Origin: Psoroptes ovis
Lineage: Eukaryota; Arthropoda; Arachnida; Sarcoptiformes; Psoroptidae
Direction of reading: 5' to 3'
NCBI GenBank assembly: GCA_002943765.1
Contig: PQWQ01000002.1
Location: 3,348,001 to 3,412,000, forward strand
Length of the DNA stretch: 64,000 nucleotides
Under the pieces are notes generated by a model. It was given only the letters and a program-made list of their open reading frames with translations, made no database searches and had not been told where the DNA came from. Numbering within the stretch: the first letter of the stretch is position 1; each line of letters starts with the position of its first letter. Positions 52,201 to 64,000 of the stretch are shown here, piece after piece. The translations under genes were made by a program, and so were the position numbers.

Positions 52201-53244
52201 CTTAGACTTGAACATATTTGTTGAAGAATATTTTTCAACCCGAATTTTTTCATGATTTTTTGGTCATTTCCAAACGAAACCATCAGAATTATGATGGTTT
52301 CATGGAATATTCTTTTTCTTTTCTGGTTATAAATTCTGTTTGACATTATTTGTCCAAATCAAATGACTTGAGGCTAAGTTGATTTTTGTTTGTTTGTTTG
52401 ATAAACAAAAGTTGTTTTCACCAAAAACCATAAAATAAAACAAGAATCAAATAATCATTGAAAAATATGATGTAAAATAATCAGGTAAAAACATTGAATA
52501 TCGAAAAAAATGATGCCCAGAATACATTCGACCATCAAGCATTCAATATTTGATCATGGCCATCATCATCGCCATCAACATGATCGAATCTGGTAATTTA
52601 TTCTTTTAGTTTTACTTTACATATATTTCGATGTATACGTTCTTATGTTTGTTTTGTTTGACGTAAATTCATCATTCTTTTGGTTTGAACCACTTTTTTT
52701 CGCTTTTGCTTTTTGTTAACCAAAAAAAGCTTGTCATACTAATGATAATAACAATCATTTTAAGGTTATGTAATCGACTAAATAAACAAATGAAAACCAT
52801 AGACAAAATACAAAAAGCAAATACATCAATGAAGAAGTTGTAATACAAACAAATAAATAGAAAAATTTGAATGCAAATACTCAAACAATATGTAATGGTT
52901 AGTTGTATGTCGTTTGTCAAATATATTCAAACAAAGTTTTGATAAAATAATAATACATATTAATTCAATATTCACGACAATATTTTCAATTTTTGAAAAT
53001 TGACAATTGACCACAATTCATGTGTTTTCGTATGATGATTTTATTTCATATATTGAGTAGAATAATATTAAATAAAATTAGATTAATTTTGACATTTTGA
53101 TGATGATGATTGAATTGAAAATTCTGCCATTGAATTTTTTCCGAAAAACGTTTTCTGATGACAAATTGTTTCGCCCGAATATTTTCCAAATATTCTTCAT
53201 TGAAAATGGCATTGAATTTGGTTGAAATTCTTCAAAAAAGTTTC

Positions 53245-53268
53245 AAAAAAAAAAAAAAAAAAAAAAAA
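53245..53268. repeat. 24-nt poly(A) run
   Basis: An uninterrupted run of 24 A residues in the COE upstream desert, likely length-variable between individuals. Confidence 0.9.
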
Positions 53269-56151
53269 TTGAAAATTTTCATATTTTAAAATATGCAGAA
53301 ACTATTATTACAAATTGTCTGAAGCAAATTTAGTCGAAATTTCAAATCGTTTTTTCTGCCAAAAATGAACACCATCATAATAATCTCTTATATTCTGGAA
53401 TAAATTATTTAAAATTTTGGAAGATGGAATGAAAGAAACAATATTTCATGAATGAATTTTGATCATTTTTTTTGCTTATCGATTCGATTGATCGAATCAA
53501 ATGAATCAATAAATTATGTCATTTTATATGATCATTTTTTTCTGGTAAGATCGAAAAAAATAAATAAATAATAGAATGGAATGATTTAAAATTCTAATTT
53601 GATCGTTTCAATCTATGATGATGATGACGCACACACACAGACCAATAATAAATTCATTCGAGGTAATTTATTCTTGAATTTTATTCCGTAAAATATGAAA
53701 AAATGAATTTTTGATTTTCAACATTTTCACACTGTTGAACACTCCTTCGTTCATATTCACTCATTGTTTTCTTATCGGATGAATTCAATATTATTTCTAC
53801 GATGTTCCCAATAATAATCTATTCAATAATTTCTCCCGAAAAATTTTAATAAAGCTTTTGAAACAAAAAAAAAACTTTAATATTATCATCATTATTATTC
53901 ATTGAATCATTGATAATTCATTCAAAAAATGAATTAATTCAAAAATTTTCCAGCCAATTAAATTTTCAGTTTTCTGTGTTGCCGAAAACGTTATGCAATT
54001 TATGATCAGTTTAATTAGTACAAATTGATGTGATTATCATCGAAAGATACGGTCAAAAGATGATGATCGTATCGATTTCTGCGATAACCATTGTCTTAGA
54101 TGGCCAAAAACAAATCATTTCGTGGATTATTCGTGAATATATTCTTGAGAATACCGAAGATTCTATTATTACTTCTGGGCATTGATCATCGATTTATTTA
54201 TATCTCGAAATAGAGAAACTGACAAAAACCGAGAAATGAATAAATTTTTTATCACTATTTTTTCTCACAAATCATAAAATGGAAGATGAAGATGGTGAAA
54301 TTCATTTTTTTCTGCCCTGGAAATGGGCGATGATTTCTGTTTTTGGTTATTTGTTGAATGGTTTGAAATGCTTTACGATGCGACATAATCCTTAGGGACA
54401 CACGCACATACATACACACATAGAGAAGATAAAAATGGTTATATTTTCATATGGAATAAAAAAATTCAAACTTTTAAACCGTATCTATCTTTTTTTTTGA
54501 ATCGGTAATAACGATACAAATGAATAGTAAAAAAAATATCGGCTGTAATATGGCGGGAAAATTCCAAAATGGGCAACCAGAAGACGACCATAGAAAAGTC
54601 TGAGGAATAATATTTTCATTATTTTCAATTTTTTTTCTGCTTAAAAATGAATGGCAAAAATATCTTCTTGATATTCAGTGAAAAAATGAAGCACTCATGT
54701 TATGAAATGCTAAGAAATGTACAATATTTTCTTATAATTCTTGAGATTAATATCTAAAATCATCGCCGCAAGCATTTTCTACAATATCTCTTTAATGATA
54801 GGATACGATAATAACGGTATCAAGGTAAACGATACGAAAATGGCAATGATTCAATGATTAATACTTATATTGGATGGTTTCAATACTTATTGAAACGTGT
54901 GATAATCTTAAAAACACCTCCAATAAATTTTTAGCGAAAATACCCGGTGCATCGCTGTCAAACATCAAAGACAACCTGATTAAGGCGTCTATTGTTAGTT
55001 ATATCAGAAACAAAAACAAAAAAATAAATTCAAAACGAATTACTATGTGTGACTATGGTTATTTGTTCCTTATATGTGATTTAATGTTGATGATGGTGAT
55101 ATGATAGTTTGAAGAAATAAATTTTAAAAAAATCGGTAAAACGTAACATGGAAAATAAAAATCAAATTTTCAAAATAAAAAAAAAAAGTTTTTCATTTTC
55201 AATGTTGTTTCAAATTTTTCACTTCAGTTTGACTATGAACAATCAAACCAAATCAGATAACAAATCGAATCATACAAATTATTATGAATGGCAATGACCC
55301 ATCAAAAAAAAGCATAGAAATACAAGAAGACAATCGCAAGCAATCATCATTATCGTTATTTGGTCGAAATATAAAAGTGAATTGTTTCAGGATTTTGCCA
55401 CGTTTTTCCTTTTGTTTTATTTCATTTCATTTCTTCGTAGTTTTTGGTTTAATTTAAAAGTCATGCTGATGTAAATAACGAAGAAATGAGAGAGAAAAAA
55501 AATGTGAAATCAAATTGAATGATGATTGAACGAATCAAATGATGATGATTATGATTGTAAGTAAAAGTAAGAATATATGAGAACAACAACGAATAAAGAT
55601 GATGATGATGATGAAGGGAGAAAAAATATTTATATGAAACAATATTCTCATGGGAGAATTGGCAAGTTATAAATTTTTTTTTTTTTTTTTGAGAATTTCA
55701 AATCGACATCATCAGCAGCAGTGATAGAATCGAAATAAAATGGCACCAATTTCTTTCATTTTTAGTTCAGGAATATCAAAGAAAATTTATTGAAGAAGTA
55801 CGAAAAAAAAAAATGAAAATGAAATGATGAAATAAAACATTTGTGTATAAATACATTGCATACAAACATACATATTCCAATGAAGTTTCCTATGAAGTTC
55901 CAATGAATAATTTTTGTTTTTTTCAGATTCGGAAGAAAATGGGAATATTTTTTTCGTTTATTTTCGTTTTGAAACTTTTAAACAACGAAAATGAATGAAT
56001 ATAATAAAAAACAAAACAAGAATTTATGAATCGTTTCATTTCATTTCATTTTTATTTATTTTGAAAATGAATATTTCTTCAATATTTAAATGTTGACAAA
56101 TATTTTTGGAAAGAATTTTGAACGACTTTCAATTTGAGTTTGAATTTGAAT

Positions 56152-56181
56152 TGAAATGAAATGAAATGAAATGAAATGAAA
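56152..56181. repeat. (TGAAA)6 pentanucleotide repeat
   Basis: Six perfect TGAAA units. Shorter TGAAA/ATTTC arrays are scattered through the same desert. Confidence 0.9.
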
Positions 56182-59100
56182 CAAAATATCGATAACACAA
56201 AACCGCGTTATGTATTTGTTTTTTCTTCGATAAATGAAATTCAAATAAAATTCAATCAAGAGTGTTTCAGGTTTATTCGGGCAGATCACCATGTATGATG
56301 TTGAATGTTTATCGATTTTGTTCAATGTTGGCCAAAGAAAATTAGCGAAATCAAAATCGACCCAAATCGGCTAAAAACAATTGACTATCTTGAGGTTTGA
56401 CCGCCGTTAATGATATTTGTGGCGACCAAGAAAATGGTCTTATTCCAAGACTGATGAAATGAATAATGATTATGAACAAAATCTTCGGAAAAAAAACTCT
56501 TACAATTGAAAATCATTTGATGAATCGTCATTAGTCGATTGACCGAAGTTGAAAATAATTTTCAATTATTTGTTATTATTTATTTATTTTTTTTCATTTC
56601 ATTTTCAAAACGAATCGTAATTTTTTATTTATTCTTATTTATATTTATTTCAAATGCACACATTTGTGTGTTTATTCGTATGTCGTAATTATTATTATTA
56701 TTATCATTACTATTCGTTAAAATTATCATTGAAAATTGGCCATTTGTTTGGTCATTGATTCATTCGTTCATTCATTCATTTGGGAGTCGTTATTCACTAT
56801 GATGTGATCTTTGAATTACAAAACAACAACAAACAACGAAGGAAAAAAGTACAAAATGAAATGAAATAAATATCTAAGTCTAATATGTATGTGTATGTAT
56901 ATGTTTTCATATAAATTTCAAATAAATAAATGAAAATATAAAAACAAATGATTCAATGAATCGTTTTATATTTCATTTCATTTCATGAATTTGCTGCTGC
57001 TGGTTTGGTTTATTTATTCGTTTTTCATTTTCATCATCATTTAGCTTTGGGCTTCATCGCTGAAAAATTATGGCAAATGAAATAAATAAAATAAAAATTA
57101 GAAATTTCAAAAAACAAAAAATAAAATAAAAATAAATGAACTAATTGGACTCACTAATTCCAATGATTTTAATGGTAAAGTTTATGATATTTATTTTCAT
57201 TGAATTTTGTTTTTTTCAACAAACAAGCGAAAACAAAGCAATTAATTGCCAAACAAATGCCAACTGTGATTCGAGAGATAATTTTCCAATAGTTTTTGTT
57301 AGGGTGAAATCGATGCACTTGGCACTGGAATGAAATGACTGGCCGAATTGAAATGACTGCAGAATTTCATCAGTTTTTCTTCGTACCTCATTCGGTGATG
57401 AATTTTGACGAAATATCGATGAAATTTTCTTTGAATTTCAATTTGAAAATTCAACGTTTTCATTTTGAAAATGGAAATATTCAGATTTCCATGAATATTT
57501 TTCAGTGTAACACAATTAAGATGATCATTATTTCTATTTCAGAACAATACAAGTTTAAATGTTGAGAAAATGGTTATATTTATTCTATTTCATTTCGTTT
57601 TATTTTTACTTTCTTTTTCATTATCATCATCATGATCGTCGACGATGTGATAAACTCTGGAGAATTTGTTGTTGTTGTTGCTGCTGCTGTTGAAATTCTT
57701 GGATGTTATTTACGTATGTTTACCATTATCTATTATAGCTATTGTTAGAGCTATCATTTCCCATCTCTTTTCATCAACCTACACACACACACAGAATGAT
57801 CAACATGATTTTCATCATTTATCACTGAAAGTTCATTTTGTTTTTTCTTTATTATTCATTTTCGGTAGAATTTCAGTGCATTTCGGAATATTTGTTCAGT
57901 TTTTGGCCATATTTTTGATCATCATCGTCAAATGAAATTTTTTTCTTTCACTAAAATAGTAAATGATAATGATAATAGTAATAATGATGCAAAATATACA
58001 ATTTACTTCATGTCATTATTATATTTTTCCTTTCTTCAGTTTGGCTTCATTATAATTTCGTATTATTATCATTATTATGGCGATCATTTTCACTTTTTCA
58101 TTAATTCGTTGGAAATAAATGCTATTGGAAAGGGTTATATGTTATTTTAGGTTATACATGTTGAAATATATGTGAAAAAACAAATTTTCGTTTCAGAAAA
58201 TTAAATGGAAATATTCTTTAGGTCTATCATTTAATTTTATTCCTTTTTTCGATTCAATTTCATTGAATATTTCATCGTATTGTATTGTGCTAATGGTTTA
58301 TTATCATCATTATCATTATTCTTCTCTGTAGTGAATAATACCAAGTAAATTAAAAGGAAAAATAAATAGAAATAAACGTAACCCTTTACAGCGTAAAACA
58401 TTGAACATGATATTGAATCTATACGAATTTATATACTGAATAAATCGATAACCGATTTGTTTTATTCGACAAAATAGAAAACAACAACATTCAAAAAGGT
58501 TTGAATATAATCCAAAAATAAAGGATAATAATAATAATGATGATAATAAAAATAATAACAATACGATAATAACAATGATAATAATGATAATGATCACACA
58601 ACAACATATTCCAATTTGAAAAAGATCTGAAAAATCTATTCGTTGTGCAATTTTTGTGATTCAGAATTCAATTCAATGTTCTTCACTGATATGAATGATC
58701 ATAATCAATGATAATTACCAAAAACAGATTAGATTTTGATCATTTTAATGCTATTATTATCATTATTCGATGGTATCGTTTGTTTGCTTGTTTAACCATC
58801 TTTTCCAATTGTTTTTGACTTTGTTTTTTCTGTTATTTCTCATAGAAAAATTTTACCGGATTAATTTCATTTGATAGGAATATAACAAGCCTTTATCGGT
58901 TTGTATGGTTGCTTGTATATTGGGTTCATTATTTTCGAACGAAATTCATAACAAAAAACAAAAAGGATTTATCAAATCAATGATAATAAATAATAGTGGA
59001 ATAATAATGAAAATAATAACGAATTCGATCGAAAATTTTAAAAGAGATTAAATTAGATTTTCAAAAAAATTCAATCAAATTTAATTAATATCTTTATTAT

Positions 59101-59281
59101 TTGGAATTTAATGAGAACCATTTTGAAAAAGTAGAAATGTCAACGATGATATCACTGGTTACTTGTCAAAAATTTATTTTTATTCAAAAAAAATGCAAAA
59201 AAATATGAAATAAATGCCATCTATCGACATGAACAACATAATATTTACACGATTTGGTTTTTTATACCAATTTGAAATTTT

Positions 59282-61260
59282 TTACCAATCAGCAGCTCCA
59301 CTTGCCAGATAATCTTTTCGGCCAAGATTCGATACTTGTTTATTTTGTATTGCTTCCAATTTAGGACAAGTTGTTATACGATGTCCAAGACCACCACAAT
59401 ATGAACAACCTTTTTCATCACCCATTTCAAGATACTTTTCATTGTCAGATTGTAATGCAATCAAAAATGGTGGTAGTTTTTGTTTGGCTTCAATTAATAG
59501 ATGTTTTAAATCTAGTAATATTGAATGATCGACCGATTTATTGATAAAAGTTGTTGCAATACCTTTTTTTCCGTAACGACCAGTACGACCAATCCTATGC
59601 ACATAATTTTCAATATCATCAGGCATGTCATAATTTATAACATGTTTGATTTCAGGGAAATCTAAACCTTTTGATGCAACATCTGTTGCAACTAAAACAT
59701 CTTTTTCTCCACTCTTAAATTCATTTACAGCACGTAATCTTTCTTCTTGATCTTTACCACCATGGATGGCCACAGCTTCAACGCCTTTAAGTAGTAAATA
59801 TTCGTGAATAGCATCAACATCTTGTTTCTTTTCAGCGAAAATCAGTACACGTGGTTCAGTTTTTTGTAAACATGATAGAAGGTGTACAATTTTCGCCTCA
59901 GGTTTAACATATTCAACTTCTTGTATAACATCTTTCGATGCAGCTCCAGCACGACCAACATTGATTGTAACTGGTTTTACCAGAGCGCTACGAGCGAAAT
60001 TCTGTATTTTTTTCGGCATCGTAGCTGAAAATAGTAATGTTTGCCTTTGTCCAGTAAAATATGAAAATATTGTTCGAATATCTTCTTCAAAGCCCATATC
60101 AATCATACGATCAGCTTCATCCATGCATAAATATCGACATATATTTAGATTGACCATTTTTTTCTCAAGCATATCGATCAAACGTCCTGGTGTAGCGACC
60201 ATAATATGCACACCACGATTGATTTTCTCCAATTGTTCTTTGATTGATAATCCTCCAATACAAAGACATGACCGTAATCTAGGCATTTTTCTATCAAAAT
60301 GTACAATATTTTGAGTATAAAATTCAATGATTTCAAAAATTTGTCGGGCCAATTCTCTTGATGGTACAATTATCAATCCATATGGACCTTCATTTTTTTG
60401 GAATGGTAATTGATATTCTTGTTCAAGACAAAACATGATGATTGGTAGCACAAAGACCAAAGTTTTTCCCGATCCAGTAAATGCAATGCCAATAATATCA
60501 CGACCAGATAATACAGCTGGCAAACCTTGCATTTGAATAGGCGATGGTTTCTTTATATTTTGTTTTTTCAAGCTGCTCAGCAAACATTTTGGAAATTTCA
60601 TCGATCTGAATGAGGTAATTGCTGGCGGTAATGACTCACCTTCAGCACAAATGCGATATTTTTGTCGTATTTTTTCCATTAATTCCTCTGATCGATTTAG
60701 AATGTATTTCGGTGCTGTCCAAGAAGTTTTAATCGGATCTTGATATTGAATACCTTTAGCCAATTCTGAAACAGCCATCAACGCTTTCTTTTCAGCGACG
60801 CTTTCCAATATCTTTTCCTCTTCTTTTAATTGTTTCTCAATATCATTTTCTTTTTTAGCTTCAGCTTTTTTCTTTAATTCAGAATGTTGATCCAATAAAC
60901 TTAATTTTGCACGACGAAGTTTTTCTAATTCATTATCATCATTTGTTTCATCATTACCATTCGGTCGTGAATCATTATCTGAATAATCAGGTATCGATTG
61001 TGAACGATCATCATCAGATGTTAATATTCCACTAATTATCAATTTTTTCTTTTGAATATTGGCAAATTTTTCCTGTTTTCTTTGTTTCAAAGGAACATAT
61101 GGTACATAATTTTCAAGATCATCATCTGATTCTTCATTATCGGATGGTGTTATTTCACGTCTATATCTCTGATTACAAAAAAAAATAATTTTCAATAATA
61201 AAATCATACCAATATAAATACCTTTTGTGGTGGTTTATTGGTTGTTGTTTGGTCATCCAT
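59282..61260 (-). CDS. DDX41: DEAD-box RNA helicase DDX41 / abstrakt
   Basis: Exon 1 (61260-61222, MDDQTTTNKPPQK) and exon 2 (61168-59282), joined across a 53-nt intron, give 641 residues; human DDX41, from memory, is 622. After an acidic, charged, coiled-coil-like N-terminus (about 15-160) come the Q motif, Walker A AFTGSGKT (242-249), PSRELA, TPGRL, DEAD (363-366), SAT (395-397), and in the second RecA lobe TDVASKGLDFP and HRIGRTGRYG. A CCHC zinc knuckle, CSYCGGLGHRITTC, and the conserved tail QVSNLGRKDYLASGA identify the DDX41 subfamily specifically. The protein unwinds RNA with ATP, acts in pre-mRNA splicing and, in other animals, nucleic-acid sensing; the fly orthologue abstrakt affects polarity and development. 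Minus-strand AATAAA hexamers lie about 100 nt past the stop (59173-59184). It diverges from CBL. Confidence 0.97.
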
Positions 61261-62123
61261 TCAACCATTTAATTTTTGAAAATTTTGATCAATCAAATGT
61301 AATTAAAATATTATCATCAACATATCAAATTCTATCAAAATTCTACAAAAAAATATGAAAACAGAAAAACAATCGATTTTTTCTACAATCAATACTATCG
61401 ATTATTAGCAAAAAAAAATCACTTTTTTTGGTGTTTTGAGTTCGAATAATTGTTTTGTGTTTGAATGTTTGATGTTTATTTTTAATTTAATTTTTTTGTT
61501 TTTGTATTTGATTTTGTCAATTTTATATAATCATACAAATAATCAATTCAAAAACATTTTCGACAAGAAAAAATTTATCCTTTTTTTCAATATCAATCAA
61601 AAATTTGTCGATAACAACCATTTAATGGTAACGGCAAATTAAATGAATTGAAAAAAATACGGAATTATTTTTTTGAAAATTTGTATCCATTGACAACTAA
61701 TTAATATTTTTATAAACTAAATTTTTGAATTTATCTAATCTTCCGATAAAAAAATTTCAAAAAGCCTTAAACATACTATAGTTCAATCTTTAATTTCAAA
61801 TTTCTACTATTGAACAATAATCAAATCAAATTTTTCGCATTTGACCTAAAAAAATTTTGTTCTACGTTTTATTTGACATGACATATCGTTTTTTACCAAT
61901 TTTTCATTATTGAATAATGATTGTTACAACGAAAATAATTATTCAAAAAATGTGATATATTTATTATTTAAGCAATATAATCTATCATTGTTATTATGAA
62001 AATCTGATATTGATTGCATCAAAAAGCAAATAAAATTCAACAGTAAGATAATTTCGCTTCACATTATTTCATCTATCTTTTGTTCCGAAATAAATAATTT
62101 GCGAATTCTTCTTTTCGAAAAAC
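61261..62123. promoter_or_regulatory. Divergent DDX41 / CBL upstream region
   Basis: The 863 bp between the two start codons should hold both promoters and 5' UTRs. The sequence is uniformly AT-rich. I see no convincing TATA box or coding exon; a 68-codon ORF at 61436-61642 is Phe/Asn/Leu-rich and looks like chance. Confidence 0.5.
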
Positions 62124-64000
62124 ATGAATACTTCAAATAATAATATTAATAATAATATTTCAATGACCAACAATAATAATCATAACAATACTAACAATGT
62201 CACAAATCATCAACGAAATAATCATAGACCACAATCATCATCGACAACTGCAATAACATCATTAATCACTAAATTACAGCAATCATTTAGTGATGCTATG
62301 TCAACGCAAAAAACTACCGTGGACCGAAGAAATTTCGAAAAAACTTACAAAAATATGAACAAGGTAAATTATCAAAAAGAAAATTACTTTAGTTTTTCAG
62401 CACGAAAGGAAATGCGTTATTGAATGACGAAAAATTATACATTTTTTGCGATTGTCAATTAGCACTTCCTTTCAACAACACATGTTATTTGAAATATGCA
62501 TGAATATTTATGTCAAAACAGGAAAATGACATGGAAATATCAAATTGAAATTCATTGGATTCATTGAATACGAATAATTTATTGATGAAAATGATATTAA
62601 TATTTTTTTTCTCATTTTCAAAAGGTTGTCAAGCTTTGTCAACATACTCGAATGAATTTGAAAAATTCTCCACCATTTATTTTGGACATTTTGCCTGAAA
62701 CATTTCAACATTTGACAACTGTTTATAGTAAACATGAAGATCGCTTGCACATACTTGATGAAAATGAATATTTTAGAATATTTCTAGAAAATTTAAATAG
62801 GAAATGTAAACAAGCTATAAAATTATTTAAAGAAGGAAAAGAAAAAATGTTCGATGAAACAAGTACCTTTCGTCGTAATTTAACCAAATTATCATTGGTA
62901 TTTAGTCATATGTTATCAGAGCTTAAAGCCATATTTCCTAATGGCACATTTGCTGCAGATAATTTCCGTATAACGAAATCTGATGCAGCTGAATTTTGGA
63001 AAAATTCCTTTGGTGATCGAACAATTGTTCCATGGAGATCTTTTCGACAAGCATTAAATCAAGTGCATCAAATTAGTTCAGGATTAGAAGCTATGGCTCT
63101 AAAATCTACAATAGATCTTACTTGTAATGATTTTATATCGAATTTTGAATTCGATGTTTTTACCAGGTATGTTTCTTACGTCATGATTGTGAGCTTAATA
63201 ATTAGTGTACAATTTTCAACACAAAGACTTTTTCAGCCATGGTCTACTTTATTGAAAAATTGGCAAATTTTAGCCGTCACACATCCAGGTTACGTCGCAT
63301 TTTTAACGTATGATGAAGTGAAAGCTCGTTTACAAAAATACATAAACAAACCCGGAAGGTTAGTCATTTTTTTGTAAATATTTAATTAAATAACAATACT
63401 TGATTGTTTCGATTAAGCTATGTATTTCGGCTATCATGCACAAGACTTGGTCAGTGGGCCATCGGTTATGTGACACCAGATGGTAATATTCTCCAAACTA
63501 TACCTCAGAATAAATCATTATGCCAAGCTTTATTAGACGGCTATCGTGAAGGATTGTATGTAAACTTTTATTTTGATCAATAGTCAAAAATTTCTAATTT
63601 CATTATTTTAGTTATCGATTCCCTGATGGTCGAAATATTAATCCTGACTTGACGTTAGCTGTCTCATCAATGCCAGAAGATCATATTCGAGTCACCCAAG
63701 AACAATATGAATTATATTGTGAAATGGGATCAACATTTCAATTATGCAAAATATGTGCTGAAAATGATAAAGACATACGCATTGAACCTTGTGGCCATCT
63801 ATTATGCACACCATGTTTGAATGCTTGGCAAGTATGTAGTTTTTTCTCTATCATATGATTTTAGATTAGAAAAATTCACACATTCAACGCTATTTTACCT
63901 AGGATACAGAAGGTCAAGGTTGCCCATTTTGTCGTGCTGAAATCAAGGGAACTGAACAAGTTGTTGTTGATCCGTTCGATCCAAGAGGTGTATCATGTCA
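62124..64000 (+). CDS. Cbl: CBL E3 ubiquitin ligase, 3' end beyond window
   Basis: Six exons are visible: 62124-62363, 62625-63166, 63227-63358, 63418-63555, 63612-63831 and 63903 to the window end, so the gene is partial. After an Asn-rich N-terminus (about 1-45) comes the tyrosine-kinase-binding module: four-helix bundle (KNSPPFILDILPETFQHL, RRNLTKLSLVFSHML), EF-hand (SSGLEAMALKSTIDLTCNDF) and variant SH2 domain (PGSYVFRLSCTRLGQWAIGY). The linker keeps both regulatory tyrosines in EQYELYCEMG. The C3HC4 RING finger runs from CKICAEND through CGHLLC to CPFCRAEIKG. CBL binds activated receptor tyrosine kinases and ubiquitinates them for endocytosis and degradation. All introns are about 55-70 nt except the first (261 nt). 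One 60-nt intron, 63167-63226, has no in-frame stop. The proline-rich C-terminal part, if any, is outside the window. Confidence 0.97.

Larger units (their letters stand above)
46210..59281. other. 13-kb gene desert upstream of COE
   Basis: No supported gene lies between the COE first coding exon and the DDX41 stop codon. The COE promoter and any noncoding 5' exon must be here. A segment around 47.64-48.40 kb has runs of clearly higher GC, including CCGCTCCGCCC and CCCCGCTG strings, and is my best guess for a promoter-associated stretch. Repeats include (GAAT)5 at 48097-48116, (GATTT)4 near 50425-50446, a 24-nt A run at 53245-53268, a 17-nt T run at 55674-55690 and (TGAAA)6 at 56152-56181. 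A codon-like plus-strand ORF sits at 54874-55104. The right end contains the DDX41 3' UTR. Confidence 0.6.

Noticed and set aside
57145..57333. 62-codon plus-strand ORF with a hydrophobic N-terminus and two Cys
   Set aside because: No ATG at the start, no splice context, and composition similar to surrounding random ORFs.
59961..60314. 117-codon plus-strand ORF
   Set aside because: It is a shadow on the antisense strand of the DDX41 helicase core.
1..64000. tRNA, rRNA, CRISPR, transposase or viral sequence
   Set aside because: Reading both strands I found no cloverleaf with a GTTCGANNCC arm outside coding DNA, no rRNA blocks, no regularly spaced repeats, and no transposase, integrase or reverse-transcriptase motifs.

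Overview
This is eukaryotic nuclear DNA from a very AT-rich, compact animal genome. Protein-coding genes have many GT-AG introns, most about 54-70 nt long. The proteins look arthropod-like: a COE factor with an unduplicated second HLH helix, an ImpL2/IGFBP-type secreted protein, and divergent MED27, ZW10 and LSD1 orthologues. The AT richness, short introns and dense tetranucleotide/trinucleotide repeats fit an acariform (astigmatid) mite such as a dust or scab mite. That assignment is an inference that I could not test. No transposon, CRISPR, viral, rRNA or convincing tRNA sequence was found.

Layout. 1-6.36 kb: no supported gene, only AT-rich repeats and one GC-raised patch. 6.36-20.92 kb: a tight cluster of housekeeping and signalling genes: ZW10 (-), UBLCP1 (-), an LSD1/KDM1A-like demethylase (+), an IGFBP-Kazal-Ig secreted protein (-), a small acidic secreted protein (+), an intronless seven-helix receptor-like protein (-), a polypeptide GalNAc-transferase (-) and MED27 (+). 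20.92-23.81 kb: mostly noncoding, with one doubtful small ORF. 23.81-46.21 kb: a single 13-coding-exon COE/EBF (collier/knot) transcription-factor gene (-) with a 13.76-kb intron. 46.21-59.28 kb: a gene desert upstream of COE. 59.28-61.26 kb: DDX41/abstrakt helicase (-). 62.12 kb to the window end: a CBL E3 ubiquitin ligase (+), cut off after the RING finger.

Context. The genes are not an operon or a single pathway. UBLCP1/LSD1, GALNT/MED27 and DDX41/CBL are divergent pairs that probably share promoter regions (235, 265 and 863 bp between start codons). LSD1/IGFBP-Kazal and the small secreted protein/7TM gene are convergent pairs with touching or overlapping 3' ends. The contrast between the packed gene cluster and the COE locus (a 22-kb gene plus a 13-kb upstream desert) suggests COE carries a large cis-regulatory landscape, as expected for a developmental selector gene.

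No new multi-gene system was found. The most interesting items are the unrecognised secreted peptide gene, its convergent orphan 7TM neighbour, the divergent LSD1 active site, a near-perfect COE-type site inside the COE gene, and a stop-free 60-nt CBL intron.
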